From JAAXHB01 sp965221635 (GTDB lineage: Bacteria; Actinomycetota; Acidimicrobiia; Acidimicrobiales; Aldehydirespiratoraceae): DNA of 64,000 nucleotides. The notes under the pieces are model-generated. The model did not search any database, had not been told where the DNA came from, and was given only the letters and a program-made list of their open reading frames with translations. Both the position numbers and the translations under genes were made by a program. The stretch covers positions 124,001-188,000 of the forward strand of contig OZ244902.1 of NCBI GenBank assembly GCA_965221635.1, given 5' to 3'. Positions 44,801 to 52,139 of this stretch are shown here, piece by piece. Numbering within the stretch: position 1 is the stretch's first letter; each line of letters opens with the position of its first letter.

Positions 44801-45064
44801 TGGGCCCGCGACACCGTGCGGGTGATTCAGGACGCCCGCCGAACAGCGGGTTTCGTGGTGACCGACCGGGTCACGGTCACGGCCCAAACCGGCTCGAGGG
44901 AACTCGCCGATGCGCTGAACCACTGGCGGGACTACATCTGCGAGCAGATCCTCGCCACAGAGTTCACGCTCGAGGTGTCAGATCAACACCCCGATGGCGA
45001 CAACAGCATCTCAGCCACAATCGACGGCCAAGAACTTAACTACGCGCTAGCCAAATCTCCCTGA
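41840..45064 (+). CDS. ileS: Isoleucyl-tRNA synthetase, eukaryote-like (IleS2) type
   Basis: Charges tRNA-Ile with isoleucine; essential. About 1074 residues. The class I HIGH motif is HHGH in GPPFANGLPHHGHLLTG (near residue 79), and KMSKS is KLSKK in DGAKLSKKLRNY (near residue 630). The CP1 editing domain lies between (TTTPWTLPSNLAIAVG). GLPHHGH and KLSKKLRNY belong to the eukaryote-like IleS2 branch, which in known bacteria is poorly inhibited by mupirocin, rather than the IleS1 branch of about 940 residues. I place the start at a GTG (VISEDDGVAQ); the frame is open 37 codons upstream, but these lack homology. The stop is only 15 bp from the first small repeat gene. Confidence 0.93.
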   Translation: MISEDDGVAQAPATGAADDDSGAVVGPYPAVGRADFPAIEKKVLARWAAENTFGASVRARPEEDEWIFYDGPPFANGLPHHGHLLTGFVKDVVPRYQTMRGRRVDRRFGWDCHGLPAEMETERELNVAGRAAINRYGIAEFNAACRESVLRYTREWIDTVTRQARWVDFDNDYKTMDLPYMESVMWAFAQLWRKGLVYEAFRVMPYSWGAETPLSNFEIRLDDATRPRQDPAITVAFDLEPAPGDPGPMKLLAWTTTPWTLPSNLAIAVGPHIDYAVMEEDGAHYVLGAQTVDGYEAQLRSARRVGTISGSELVGRSYRPLFDFFAHRSDAFKVLAAEFVDTDEGTGVVHMAPGFGLDDQEICEANGIEIADAVPVDDQGRFTALVADWAGLNVFEANPDIIRHLKAAGRIVRHDSYEHNYPHCWRTDTPIIYKAISSWYVKVTAIRDRLVELNQQINWVPSHVRDGRFGMWLEGARDWSISRNRFWGSPIPVWRSDDPAYPRVDVYGSLDEIERDFGVRPDDLHRPFVDELVRPNPDDPTGASMMRRVPEVLDCWFESGSMPFAQLHYPFENAQRFEQNFPADFIVEYINQTRGWFYTLHVLAGALFDKPAFSNVICHGILLADDGAKLSKKLRNYTEPTEIFENQGADAMRWYLMAANVVRGGDLRVSDHGINEVTRQVMLPIWNAYSFFTLYANAEGYRADHRTNSNDLLDRYILAKTRELVHTVTERMDAYDLPGATSEIAGFIDALNNWYIRRSRDRFWNATGAGTDRDAFDTLYVVLTTLTRVTAPFLPMMVEEIHGGLTGGESVHLADWPDPDAEGLPSDPDGVARMDRLREVASAALGIREDAGLRVRLPLSSATVAGTGAQDLAPVVDLLASEINVAQVKLTHDFSAHASRVLRPDGRVLGPKLGRDVQAVFAAARKGEWTLNADGTVTVAGHVLEADSFELTVEVDTATGLAAAALGSGDAVVVLDTSVTPELQAEGWARDTVRVIQDARRTAGFVVTDRVTVTAQTGSRELADALNHWRDYICEQILATEFTLEVSDQHPDGDNSISATIDGQELNYALAKSP

Positions 45065-45079
45065 GGCTCGGCGTGGCGG

Positions 45080-45367
45080 CTAAGTCTCCTTCTGGCGGGG
45101 GGCCTCGGTCACTCGACGATCCTCCTCATGGCCCTGCTTGAGCACTTCGTTGATCAGCTTTGTTTCCTGCCCACCAGTGAAGCCAAGACCCGACGCCGGG
45201 AATTCCCCACCTCGGATATGAAGCATGTCCCTAATTCGCCGTGCACTCTTCCGCGAGCCTCTGGCCTTCACAGGACCCGGCTTGAACACTTGGTCTACGA
45301 AACTGCCGATGCTTGCGAGTACCAACTTCGCAGCCTTCAGCGGTCGCCGAACAACACCGCTGCTCAT
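45080..45367 (-). CDS. Small basic protein, tandem family copy 1
   Basis: 95 residues, no recognised family. The N-terminal half (SSGVVRRPLKAAKLVLASIG, then VDQVFKPGPVKARG) is strongly shared with the two next copies; it is basic and amphipathic. The middle (SRKSARRIRDM) is Arg-rich, then a Gly-rich variable region, and a conserved end (HEEDRRVTEAPRQK). No signal peptide or cysteine pattern. The start is fixed by AGGAGG nine bases ahead of the ATG, not by the longer upstream frame. Copies diverge mostly in the Gly-rich part, while the reading frame and ends are kept, which argues for selection on the protein. Confidence 0.7.
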   Translation of the reverse strand: MSSGVVRRPLKAAKLVLASIGSFVDQVFKPGPVKARGSRKSARRIRDMLHIRGGEFPASGLGFTGGQETKLINEVLKQGHEEDRRVTEAPRQKET

Positions 45368-45516
45368 CTTGAATCGCCTCCTTCGGCGGTTTGTGCAGAC
45401 CACCCACCTGGTCCGCACCCACATGCTATCGCATGTAATCACAAACCTGCGCCATCAGGCGTCAAGGCGAGCATCCACTCACCCAAACCCGGGTGAGAGC
45501 TTGGTCTGTGAAGCTA

Positions 45517-45798
45517 CTACTCCTTCTGGCGGGGAGCCTTGTTCACGCGGCGATCCTCTTGATGGCCCTCTTGGAGGATGTCGCCCATCAGCTTCGACCC
45601 GTGTCCTCGACCAGAATCCATGCTTATGCCTCCGAGTCCTCCCCGGGTGTGGGACATCTCTCTGATTCGGCGCGCACTCTTCCACGAGCCTCTCACCTTC
45701 ACAGGACCGGGCTTGAACACTTGGTCTATGAAACTGCCGATGCTTGCGAGTACCGACTTGGCAACCTTCAGCGGTCGCCTCACGACGCCACTGGTCAT
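45517..45798 (-). CDS. Small basic protein, tandem family copy 2
   Basis: 93 residues, closest to copy 3. It reads TSGVVRRPLKVAKSVLASIG at the start and HQEDRRVNKAPRQKE at the end. The central region differs from the others (GGLGGISMDSGRGHG). Like its neighbours it has AGGAGG nine bases before the ATG, in the loop side of a CGCC/GGCG hairpin, and the CATGCTATCGCATG palindrome about 60 bp upstream. The function is unknown; small size, charge and repetition would fit a structural or nucleic-acid-binding protein, but that is only a guess. Confidence 0.72.
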   Translation of the reverse strand: MTSGVVRRPLKVAKSVLASIGSFIDQVFKPGPVKVRGSWKSARRIREMSHTRGGLGGISMDSGRGHGSKLMGDILQEGHQEDRRVNKAPRQKE

Positions 45799-45946
45799 CT
45801 TGAATCGCCTCCTTTGGCGCTATGTGCGCAGACCACTCACCTGGTCCGCACCCACATGCTATCGCATGCAATCACAAACCTGCGCCATCAGGCTTGAAGC
45901 TGAGCACCCGCTCAGCCGAACCTGGGCGAGAACGCGGCCTGTGAAG

Positions 45947-46234
45947 CTACGACCCCTTTTGGCGAGGAGCCTGGGTAACGCGACGATCCTCTTGATGTCC
46001 CTGATCTAGGACATCAACCATGAGCTTTGTTGCCCGACCCCGAGAAATGTCGTGGCTCGGCCCTGCGAACCCCCCGCCACAGTTGAAGAGTATTTCCCTG
46101 ATTTGGCGACCACTCTTCCGCGAGTGGCCAACCTTCACAGGACCGGGCTTGAACAACTGGTTCACGAATCTGCCGATGCTTGTGAGTACCGACTTGGCAA
46201 CCTTCAGCGGTCGCCTTACGACGCCACTGGTCAT
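45947..46234 (-). CDS. Small basic protein, tandem family copy 3
   Basis: 95 residues, the most upstream copy. It shares TSGVVRRPLKVAKSVLTSIG and QLFKPGPVKVG with the other two, and ends HQEDRRVTQAPRQKGS. Substitutions relative to copy 2 are scattered (A/T, S/R, I/V, D/N, R/G), giving an older divergence. The palindrome upstream has one changed base. AGGAGG lies nine bases before the ATG. If only one promoter is active, it would most likely be the one in front of this copy. Confidence 0.7.
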   Translation of the reverse strand: MTSGVVRRPLKVAKSVLTSIGRFVNQLFKPGPVKVGHSRKSGRQIREILFNCGGGFAGPSHDISRGRATKLMVDVLDQGHQEDRRVTQAPRQKGS

Positions 46235-46410
46235 TTTGAATCGCCTCCTTTGGCGCTATGTGCGCAGACCACTCATTTGGCCCGCACCCACATGCTATCG
46301 CGTGTAATCGCAAACATGCGCCATCAGGCGAAAGGCGGGGCTCGCTCGCCCGGGACTGGCGGCGCCGCGGTGGCGTCCGGGTGAGGGGCCAGTCCCCTAG
46401 AGGGGGCGGG

Positions 46411-47394
46411 TTAGGGGGCTTTGTCGGCGGCTATTCGGCGGCCGTCTTCCACGAGGTTGATCTCCCAGATCACCTTGGCGAGGAGGTCCGCCGCGGATAT
46501 CGACGGGTAGCGCAACGGGTGGGTGTCGGTTACGCAACCTGGGATGGGCGACAGGATCGTCCATGCCGTGGGATGGCAGAACTGAACCACCGAGTAGCGG
46601 TCGCCGCTTTGGCCCGGCGCGGCCACCACCTGATGCCTGCCGGTGGGGATCACCCCGTTGGTGACGTGCTCGAGCATGATCCCGGTGTTGATGATGGCGC
46701 TCCCCTCGGGCGGTGTGGCGTCCACCCAGCCGGTGTCGGTGCGCACCTGCAGCCCTGCGGCGGTGGCCCTCGGCAGGGCGGTGATCAGGTTGATGTCGCC
46801 GTGTTCCGCCGCCCACACGTACTCATCGCCGGGCGCGGTGTGGATCGGCGGGTAGTGAATGGCCCTGGTGAGCGAACTGCCGAACTCGGTCATCTCGTCG
46901 AAGTAGTCCTCGTGAACGCCGAGGCCCGTGCCGATGATTCGCAGCACCCTGCGCTGCACGTCCAGCACCCGCCGGTGAAACTCGCCGAGCAGTGCGGTGA
47001 CGCCGGGGAAGTCCTCCTCGGGAAGCATGGGCGGCCCGAAACGCACCGGATGGCTGCGGCGGATCGGGTGGCCCTCGGGTAGCTCCTCGTTCCAGTTGAG
47101 CATCTCCTTGTAGTCCGGGTAGTCCGAAATCGCCGCGGTTTCGGTGAGCAGCCCCGTGTAACCCACAGATCCGTGAGATCCGGGCACCACGTAGCGGTCC
47201 TTTCTCTCCTGAGGCAAGCAAAAAAACGCCTCGAGGTGTTCGTACGCCTCGTCGAGCAGCGCCTCGGGCAGGTCGTGGGCCACGTACACGAACCCGGTTA
47301 CCAGGCTGCGCATCACGCCGTCCACCACCGCGGCGCGGCGGGCGGAGTCGCCACGCTCGAACGCGAGCAGATCCACGTCGAGGATTTGCACCAC
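46411..47394 (-). CDS. 2-oxoglutarate/Fe(II)-dependent dioxygenase (isopenicillin N synthase fold)
   Basis: Non-haem iron oxygenase of 327 residues that couples oxidation of 2-oxoglutarate to hydroxylation or ring chemistry. The iron ligands are His and Asp in EHGDINLITALPRA and the distal His in VIPTGRHQVV; RYSVVQFCH supplies the 2-oxoglutarate arginine. YTGLLTETAAISDYPDYKEM lies before the jelly-roll, as in plant-type and bacterial IPNS-like oxygenases. The start is GTG, with a second GTG next to it. Substrate not predictable. It is divergent from nrdA with a 480-bp gap between. Confidence 0.85.
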   Translation of the reverse strand: MVQILDVDLLAFERGDSARRAAVVDGVMRSLVTGFVYVAHDLPEALLDEAYEHLEAFFCLPQERKDRYVVPGSHGSVGYTGLLTETAAISDYPDYKEMLNWNEELPEGHPIRRSHPVRFGPPMLPEEDFPGVTALLGEFHRRVLDVQRRVLRIIGTGLGVHEDYFDEMTEFGSSLTRAIHYPPIHTAPGDEYVWAAEHGDINLITALPRATAAGLQVRTDTGWVDATPPEGSAIINTGIMLEHVTNGVIPTGRHQVVAAPGQSGDRYSVVQFCHPTAWTILSPIPGCVTDTHPLRYPSISAADLLAKVIWEINLVEDGRRIAADKAP

Positions 47395-47636
47395 TGCGAG
47401 ACTACTAGTCGTCCCTCAACCGACGCCCGGACACAGCCCGCACCCCAGTCGACGCGTCCGCCCGTCAACGCTGGTGAGGACCTCCCTTGAGCACCCAGAC
47501 AGGGCATGAGATCTGCCCGCAGGTGCCGCCGAACCCTGTCCGCGTGTGACTCCGCCCGCCCCGCCGCCGCGCCGGCTCGCCGAAAAGCCCACTCGAAATC
47601 CCTTGTGAGGCAACAATTCCGGGTCGGGGCGCGCAG

Positions 47637-47665
47637 TTGTGGTTGGAAACTGCGACGCGTGTAAT
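47637..47665 (+). promoter_or_regulatory. Promoter candidate for nrdAB, TTGTGG-17-TGTAAT
   Basis: TTGTGG and TGTAAT are spaced by 17 bp, about 205 bp upstream of nrdA. The rest of the 47395-47872 gap is GC-rich leader with no gene. I could not find a clear NrdR-box pair or a B12 riboswitch core. Confidence 0.4.
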
Positions 47666-47872
47666 TCCAAATGTGTTATTTTGGGCATCCACCTTGGTGC
47701 CCGCCTGCTACAGGACCCGCCGGTGCCGAGGACGCAGGCGGTCGGTGCCAACTTCGGCGTCGACCCGCACCGTTCGCAACCACCCCGCAAACCCGTCGCC
47801 GCCTGATCGGCTGCCGTGCCCCCACAGCATCAGCCCCCACACGGCGCTCCACCCAGAAAGGGAAACGGCCAC

Positions 47873-50500
47873 ATGACCCTCATGGAGGAGAGAACCAGCC
47901 CAGCCCAGCCCCCGGCCGACGGCGCCTTCGCCACACCCACCATGCGGGTGCGCAAGCGCAACGGATCGCTCGAACCGGTGGACGTGAACAAGATCGTGAA
48001 CGCGGTTGCCCGCGCCGCGGAGGGCCTCATGGGGGTTGATCCGCTCACCGTGAGCACCCGCACCATCGCCGCGCTCGCCGACGGCGCCACCACCCGCCAA
48101 CTCGACGAACTGTCGATCAACACCGCGGCCGGGCTGATCGTGGAGGAACCCAACTACTCGCGCCTCGCTGCGCGAATGCTCGCCACCTACATCGACAAGG
48201 AGGTGCGCAACCAGAACCTGCCGTGGTTCTCGGAGTCCGTTGAGCGCGGCCACCACCTCGGGCTGATCAGCGACGAGACCCAAGCCCTGGTGCAGTCCAA
48301 CGCGCCAACGCTGAACGCCGCCATCGACTCGCAGCGCGACCGCAACTTCGAGTTCTTCGGGTTGCGCACGGTGTATGACCGTTACCTGTTGCGCCACCCC
48401 GAGACCCGTCAGGTGATCGAAACGCCGCAGTTCTTTTTCATGAGAGTTGCGTGCGGGCTCAGCACCGATCCCGAGGAAGCGGTGGGGTTCTACGACCTGA
48501 TCTCCTCGCTGTCGTACCTGCCGTCGAGCCCGACGCTGTTCAACTCGGGCACCACCCATGCGCAAATGTCGAGCTGCTACCTGCTGGACTCGCCCGAGGA
48601 TTCCCTGGAAGGGATCTACAAGCGCTACACCGACATCGCCCGCCTGTCGAAGTACGCCGGTGGGATCGGTGTGGCGTGGCATCGGGTGCGTTCGCAGGGG
48701 TCGCTGATCCGGGGCACCAACGGCCTGTCCAACGGGGTGGTGCCGTGGCTCAAAACGCTGGATTCCTCGGTTGCGGCGGTGAACCAGGGCGGTCGGCGCA
48801 AGGGCGCCGCGTGCGTGTACCTGGAGTCCTGGCACGCCGACATCGAGCAGTTCCTGGAGTTGCGTGACAACACCGGCGACTACGCCCGGCGCACCCATCA
48901 CATCAACTTGGCCAACTGGGTGCCCGACCTGTTCATGGAACGCGTGGAGAAGAACTGGCAGTGGAGTCTGTTCGACCCCAAGAAGGTGCCCGAGCTGGTG
49001 GACACCTACGGCGACGAGTTCCGGGCGCTGTACGAGCAAGCCGAACGAGACAAGCGCTACGAGCGGCAGGTTCCCGCCCAGCAGCTCTATTCGCGCATGA
49101 TGCGCACCCTGGCAGAGACCGGCAACGGCTGGATGACCTTCAAGGACTCCTGCAACACCAAGTGCAACCAGACCGGTTCGGTTTCCGGCGGGCCCGATGA
49201 AGCCTCCGACGCCGGGGCCTCCCACGCCGTTGTCTCCGCCACCGGCAACGGCGAGGCCCCCACCGAGGCGCCCGCCCCCAACGCTCGTGACCGTGTGGTT
49301 CACCTGTCGAACTTGTGTACCGAGATCATCGAGGTGACCAGCGCGGACGAGACCGCGGTGTGCAACCTCGGTTCGGTGAACCTGTCGGCGTTCGTGAGCG
49401 GCCCGCCGCGTGCCGGTCTCGCCGCGCTCGCGCCGGGGATCACACTTCATCCGGCCATGGCGCAGCAACCCGCCGACAGCGGCCCTCACGTGGACTTCGA
49501 ACGCCTCGGCGAGGTGGTGCGCACCGTGGTGAAGTTCCTCGACCGGGTGATCGACATCAACTACTACCCCACCGACGAGGCCGCCGCGTCAAACCAGCGT
49601 TGGCGCCCGGTGGGCCTTGGACTGATGGGCCTCCAAGATGTGTTCTTCAAGCTGGGCCTGCCGTTCGATTCACCCGAGGCCCGAGCCCTCAGCAGCCGGA
49701 TAAGCGAACACATCTACTTTCACGCGCTTTGGTCTTCGAGCGAGTTGGCCGAGAAGTCCGGGCCCCACGAAGCGTTCCCGCTCACCAGAGCCGCCGCGGG
49801 CAGCCTCCAGTTCGACCTTTGGGACAAGACGCCCGGCGACACGCTGGATTGGGAAGGCCTGCGCAAGCGGATCGGCCGTCACGGGTTGCGCAACTCGCTG
49901 CTGATCGCCATAGCTCCCACCGCCACCATCGCGGCCATCGCCGGAGCGTCGGAGTGCGTGGAGCCTCAGGTGTCGAACCTGTTCAAACGCGAAACCCTCT
50001 CGGGTGAGTTCTTACAGATCAACCGCTACCTGGTGTCCGAACTGAAGGCGCTTGGCTTGTGGGACACCGAGATGATCGCCGAGGTGAAACGAGCCGAAGG
50101 TTCGGTGCAGGGAATCGAACGAATCCCTGAGCGCCTGCGTGCCGTTTACCGCACCGCCTGGGAGATCCCCCAACGATCGCTGATCGAGATGGCCGCGGAG
50201 CGGGGGGCGTTCATCGATCAGAGCCAGTCGCTGAACCTGTTCATGGAGTCGCCCACCATCGGGAAACTCTCGTCCATGTACATGTACGCATGGAAGGCGG
50301 GACTCAAAACCACGTACTACCTGCGCTCCCGACCCGCCACCCGGATCAATCAGGCCACCACCACCGGCGGGGGCCGCGCGGCCACAACGGCTGCGCCCAC
50401 CGGCAACGGCGCAGTCGAGGGTGCAACCCCCACGTATCGCAGCGCCGAAGCCGTGGCTTGCTCGTTGGAGAACCCCGAGACCTGCGAGGCGTGTGAGTGA
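47873..50500 (+). CDS. nrdA: Ribonucleoside-diphosphate reductase class Ia, alpha subunit
   Basis: Reduces ribonucleotides to deoxyribonucleotides using the tyrosyl radical from NrdB. 875 residues. The N-terminal ATP-cone (about 22-110; MRVRKRNGSLEPVDVNKI) is the activity switch. NSGTTHAQMSSCYLLDS gives the first active-site Cys, VCNLGSVNLSAFV and NLCTEI the central ones, and CSLENPETCEACE the mobile redox tail. Between the Thr-rich SCNTKCNQT and NLCTEI there is an insert of about 45 Ala/Gly/Glu-rich residues not usual in the family. The start is an ATG with GAAAGGG nine bases ahead. The stop overlaps the nrdB ATG (TGATG). Confidence 0.93.
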   Translation: MTLMEERTSPAQPPADGAFATPTMRVRKRNGSLEPVDVNKIVNAVARAAEGLMGVDPLTVSTRTIAALADGATTRQLDELSINTAAGLIVEEPNYSRLAARMLATYIDKEVRNQNLPWFSESVERGHHLGLISDETQALVQSNAPTLNAAIDSQRDRNFEFFGLRTVYDRYLLRHPETRQVIETPQFFFMRVACGLSTDPEEAVGFYDLISSLSYLPSSPTLFNSGTTHAQMSSCYLLDSPEDSLEGIYKRYTDIARLSKYAGGIGVAWHRVRSQGSLIRGTNGLSNGVVPWLKTLDSSVAAVNQGGRRKGAACVYLESWHADIEQFLELRDNTGDYARRTHHINLANWVPDLFMERVEKNWQWSLFDPKKVPELVDTYGDEFRALYEQAERDKRYERQVPAQQLYSRMMRTLAETGNGWMTFKDSCNTKCNQTGSVSGGPDEASDAGASHAVVSATGNGEAPTEAPAPNARDRVVHLSNLCTEIIEVTSADETAVCNLGSVNLSAFVSGPPRAGLAALAPGITLHPAMAQQPADSGPHVDFERLGEVVRTVVKFLDRVIDINYYPTDEAAASNQRWRPVGLGLMGLQDVFFKLGLPFDSPEARALSSRISEHIYFHALWSSSELAEKSGPHEAFPLTRAAAGSLQFDLWDKTPGDTLDWEGLRKRIGRHGLRNSLLIAIAPTATIAAIAGASECVEPQVSNLFKRETLSGEFLQINRYLVSELKALGLWDTEMIAEVKRAEGSVQGIERIPERLRAVYRTAWEIPQRSLIEMAAERGAFIDQSQSLNLFMESPTIGKLSSMYMYAWKAGLKTTYYLRSRPATRINQATTTGGGRAATTAAPTGNGAVEGATPTYRSAEAVACSLENPETCEACE

Positions 50501-51645
50501 TGGCAATCACCGACCTGAACGACTTCCCCGACCACGAACGCCGCACAGGCGTCATGGGTGCGTCACCCGTCGCCGAAGGGTTGGCTGAACCCCCAACCGG
50601 CGCAGATTCACAGGCCGCGCATGCATCGCCGGGGGAACACGAACGGCACAGCATCCTGGATCCCGGTTTCGACCTCACGTTGCGACCGATGCGCTACCCG
50701 CAGTTCTTCGACATGTACCGCGACGCCATCAAAAACACCTGGACCGTGGACGAGATCGACTTCTCCGACGACCTGGTGGACCTCGAACGCCGCCTCCTGC
50801 CCGCCGAGAAGCACCTGATCCGGCGCCTGGTGGCGTTCTTCGCCACCGGCGACTCGATCGTGGCCAACAACCTTGTGCTCAACCTGTACCAGCACATCAA
50901 CTCGCCCGAGGCACGGATGTACCTGTCGCGCCAGCTCTACGAAGAGGCGCTGCACGTGCAGTTCTACCTGAGCCTGCTCGACAGCTACATCCCAGACCTC
51001 GACGAGCGCGCCGAGGCCTTCGCCGCGGTTGAGAACATCGATTCGATCAAGGCCAAGGCCGAGTTTTGTTTCCGGTGGATGGACGAGGTGGGCGACGGGC
51101 CGCTGGAGACCGCGGATGACCGTCGCAGTTTCTTGATGAACCTGATCTGTTTCGCCACGTGCATCGAGGGACTGTTCTTCTTCGCGGCGTTCGCGTACGT
51201 GTACTTCTTGCGCTCAAAGGGGCTGCTCAACGGGCTCGCCGCCGGCACCAATTGGGTGTTTCGCGACGAATCGATGCACATGAACTTCGCCCTTGAGGTG
51301 ATCCGCACGGTGCGCAGCGAGGAACCCGACCTGTTCGACCAGGAACTGAGCGACCGCATCACCGACATGCTCAGCGAGGCCGTGGACGTGGAGTTCCAGT
51401 TCGCCCAGGATCTGCTGAGCCTCGGTGTTCACGGCATGTCCACCGCCGACACCCGCTCGTACCTGGAGTTCGTGGCCGATCAACGCCTCATGCAACTCGG
51501 ACTTCCCAAGCGCTTCGGCTCGCGCAACCCGTTCTCGTTCATGGATCTCCAGGACGTGCAGGAGCTGTCCAACTTCTTCGAACGCCGAGTGTCCGCCTAC
51601 CAAGTAGGCGTAACCGGAGACATAGCCTTCGACGAAGACTTCTAA
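50500..51645 (+). CDS. nrdB: Ribonucleoside-diphosphate reductase class Ia, beta subunit
   Basis: Di-iron radical-generating partner of NrdA, 381 residues. The radical Tyr is in EEALHVQFY, four residues after the metal-ligand His as in E. coli (E-x-x-H-x-x-x-Y). A further Glu-x-x-His pair is in DESMHMNFA. A 55-residue Gly/Ala-rich, disordered N-terminus precedes the ferritin-like fold, and the C-terminus (GDIAFDEDF) fits the NrdA-docking peptide. The ATG shares its A with the nrdA stop, so translation is coupled. A large hairpin follows the gene. Confidence 0.93.
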   Translation: MAITDLNDFPDHERRTGVMGASPVAEGLAEPPTGADSQAAHASPGEHERHSILDPGFDLTLRPMRYPQFFDMYRDAIKNTWTVDEIDFSDDLVDLERRLLPAEKHLIRRLVAFFATGDSIVANNLVLNLYQHINSPEARMYLSRQLYEEALHVQFYLSLLDSYIPDLDERAEAFAAVENIDSIKAKAEFCFRWMDEVGDGPLETADDRRSFLMNLICFATCIEGLFFFAAFAYVYFLRSKGLLNGLAAGTNWVFRDESMHMNFALEVIRTVRSEEPDLFDQELSDRITDMLSEAVDVEFQFAQDLLSLGVHGMSTADTRSYLEFVADQRLMQLGLPKRFGSRNPFSFMDLQDVQELSNFFERRVSAYQVGVTGDIAFDEDF

Positions 51646-51673
51646 CCCCCTGCTGAAGCCGGAACCCAGTTCA

Positions 51674-51710
51674 GCGTGGAGGTCGCCGCCCGCGGCAGGA
51701 AGCTCCACGC
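51674..51710. terminator. Hairpin between nrdB and the toxin gene
   Basis: GCGTGGAG pairs perfectly with CTCCACGC, with an inner GCCG/CGGC stem. It lies between convergent genes. No T-tract. Confidence 0.55.
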
Positions 51711-51734
51711 AGCCCAATGCCGGGCCCTTGGGCG

Positions 51735-52139
51735 TCACGCAAGACGCTCAATCCGAGACTCATGAACCGCGTAGATGAAAGGGCCCGGATCTCGACAGGC
51801 TCGCACGATTGCCCCGAGATTGCGGAGGTACCGATCGGCCATCTCGGCGGCAGGCAGACTTGGACGGGATATGCAGAAGCACTGCACGCTGAAACTCATC
51901 ACAACCTCACGCTCGCGGATGTTGTGGCGGATTCGTTTGTCCTTGGTGAAGACGGCCCATCCTTGGCTGCCGGCGAGTTCCAGCCACTCAACGTCCGCTA
52001 TCTCTTGATCGCGAGGTATGCCGTAGTGCTCTGCCAGGGTCACCAGTCGCAGGCCTGCGCCTCTTAGCGAATCTGGGACTGTCTTCCGACCGAGGCTTCG
52101 ATCCAGGAAGAGGTCAGGCAGCCCGTCGGGATGCGACAC
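51735..52139 (-). CDS. PIN-like (VapC45/DUF5615-type) toxin
   Basis: Probable ribonuclease toxin, 134 residues. DGLPDLFLDRSLGRKTVPDSL carries the first conserved Asp of the PIN-like fold, and ADVEWLELAGSQGWAVFTKDKRIR brings the second acidic cluster with the family's typical T-K-D-K. The length and fold match VapC45 of Mycobacterium tuberculosis (Rv2019), as far as I recall it. The GTG start overlaps the end of the antitoxin gene by 26 bp, the normal arrangement for this type. The residues of the third acidic position (about 105) are not obvious, so activity is uncertain. Confidence 0.78.
   Translation of the reverse strand: MSHPDGLPDLFLDRSLGRKTVPDSLRGAGLRLVTLAEHYGIPRDQEIADVEWLELAGSQGWAVFTKDKRIRHNIREREVVMSFSVQCFCISRPSLPAAEMADRYLRNLGAIVRACRDPGPFIYAVHESRIERLA

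Larger units (their letters stand above)
45080..46331 (-). repeat. Triplicated ~435-bp gene-plus-leader unit
   Basis: Three direct repeats at 433- and 436-bp spacing. Each unit contains, on the minus strand, a conserved upstream block with the palindrome CATGCTATCGCATG (45422-45435, 45855-45868, and 46291-46304 with one mismatch), then a strong AGGAGG in a CGCC/GGCG mini-hairpin, then a small gene. Both the coding part and the leader are conserved, so the whole unit was duplicated. Confidence 0.85.

Noticed and set aside
45493..46384. Plus-strand open frames across the small-gene repeats
   Set aside because: They lack ribosome sites, while each minus-strand frame has AGGAGG at the right distance and better conserved protein ends.
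47666..47872. B12 riboswitch or NrdR boxes before nrdAB
   Set aside because: No B12-box core and no pair of NrdR-type palindromes could be recognised in the leader.
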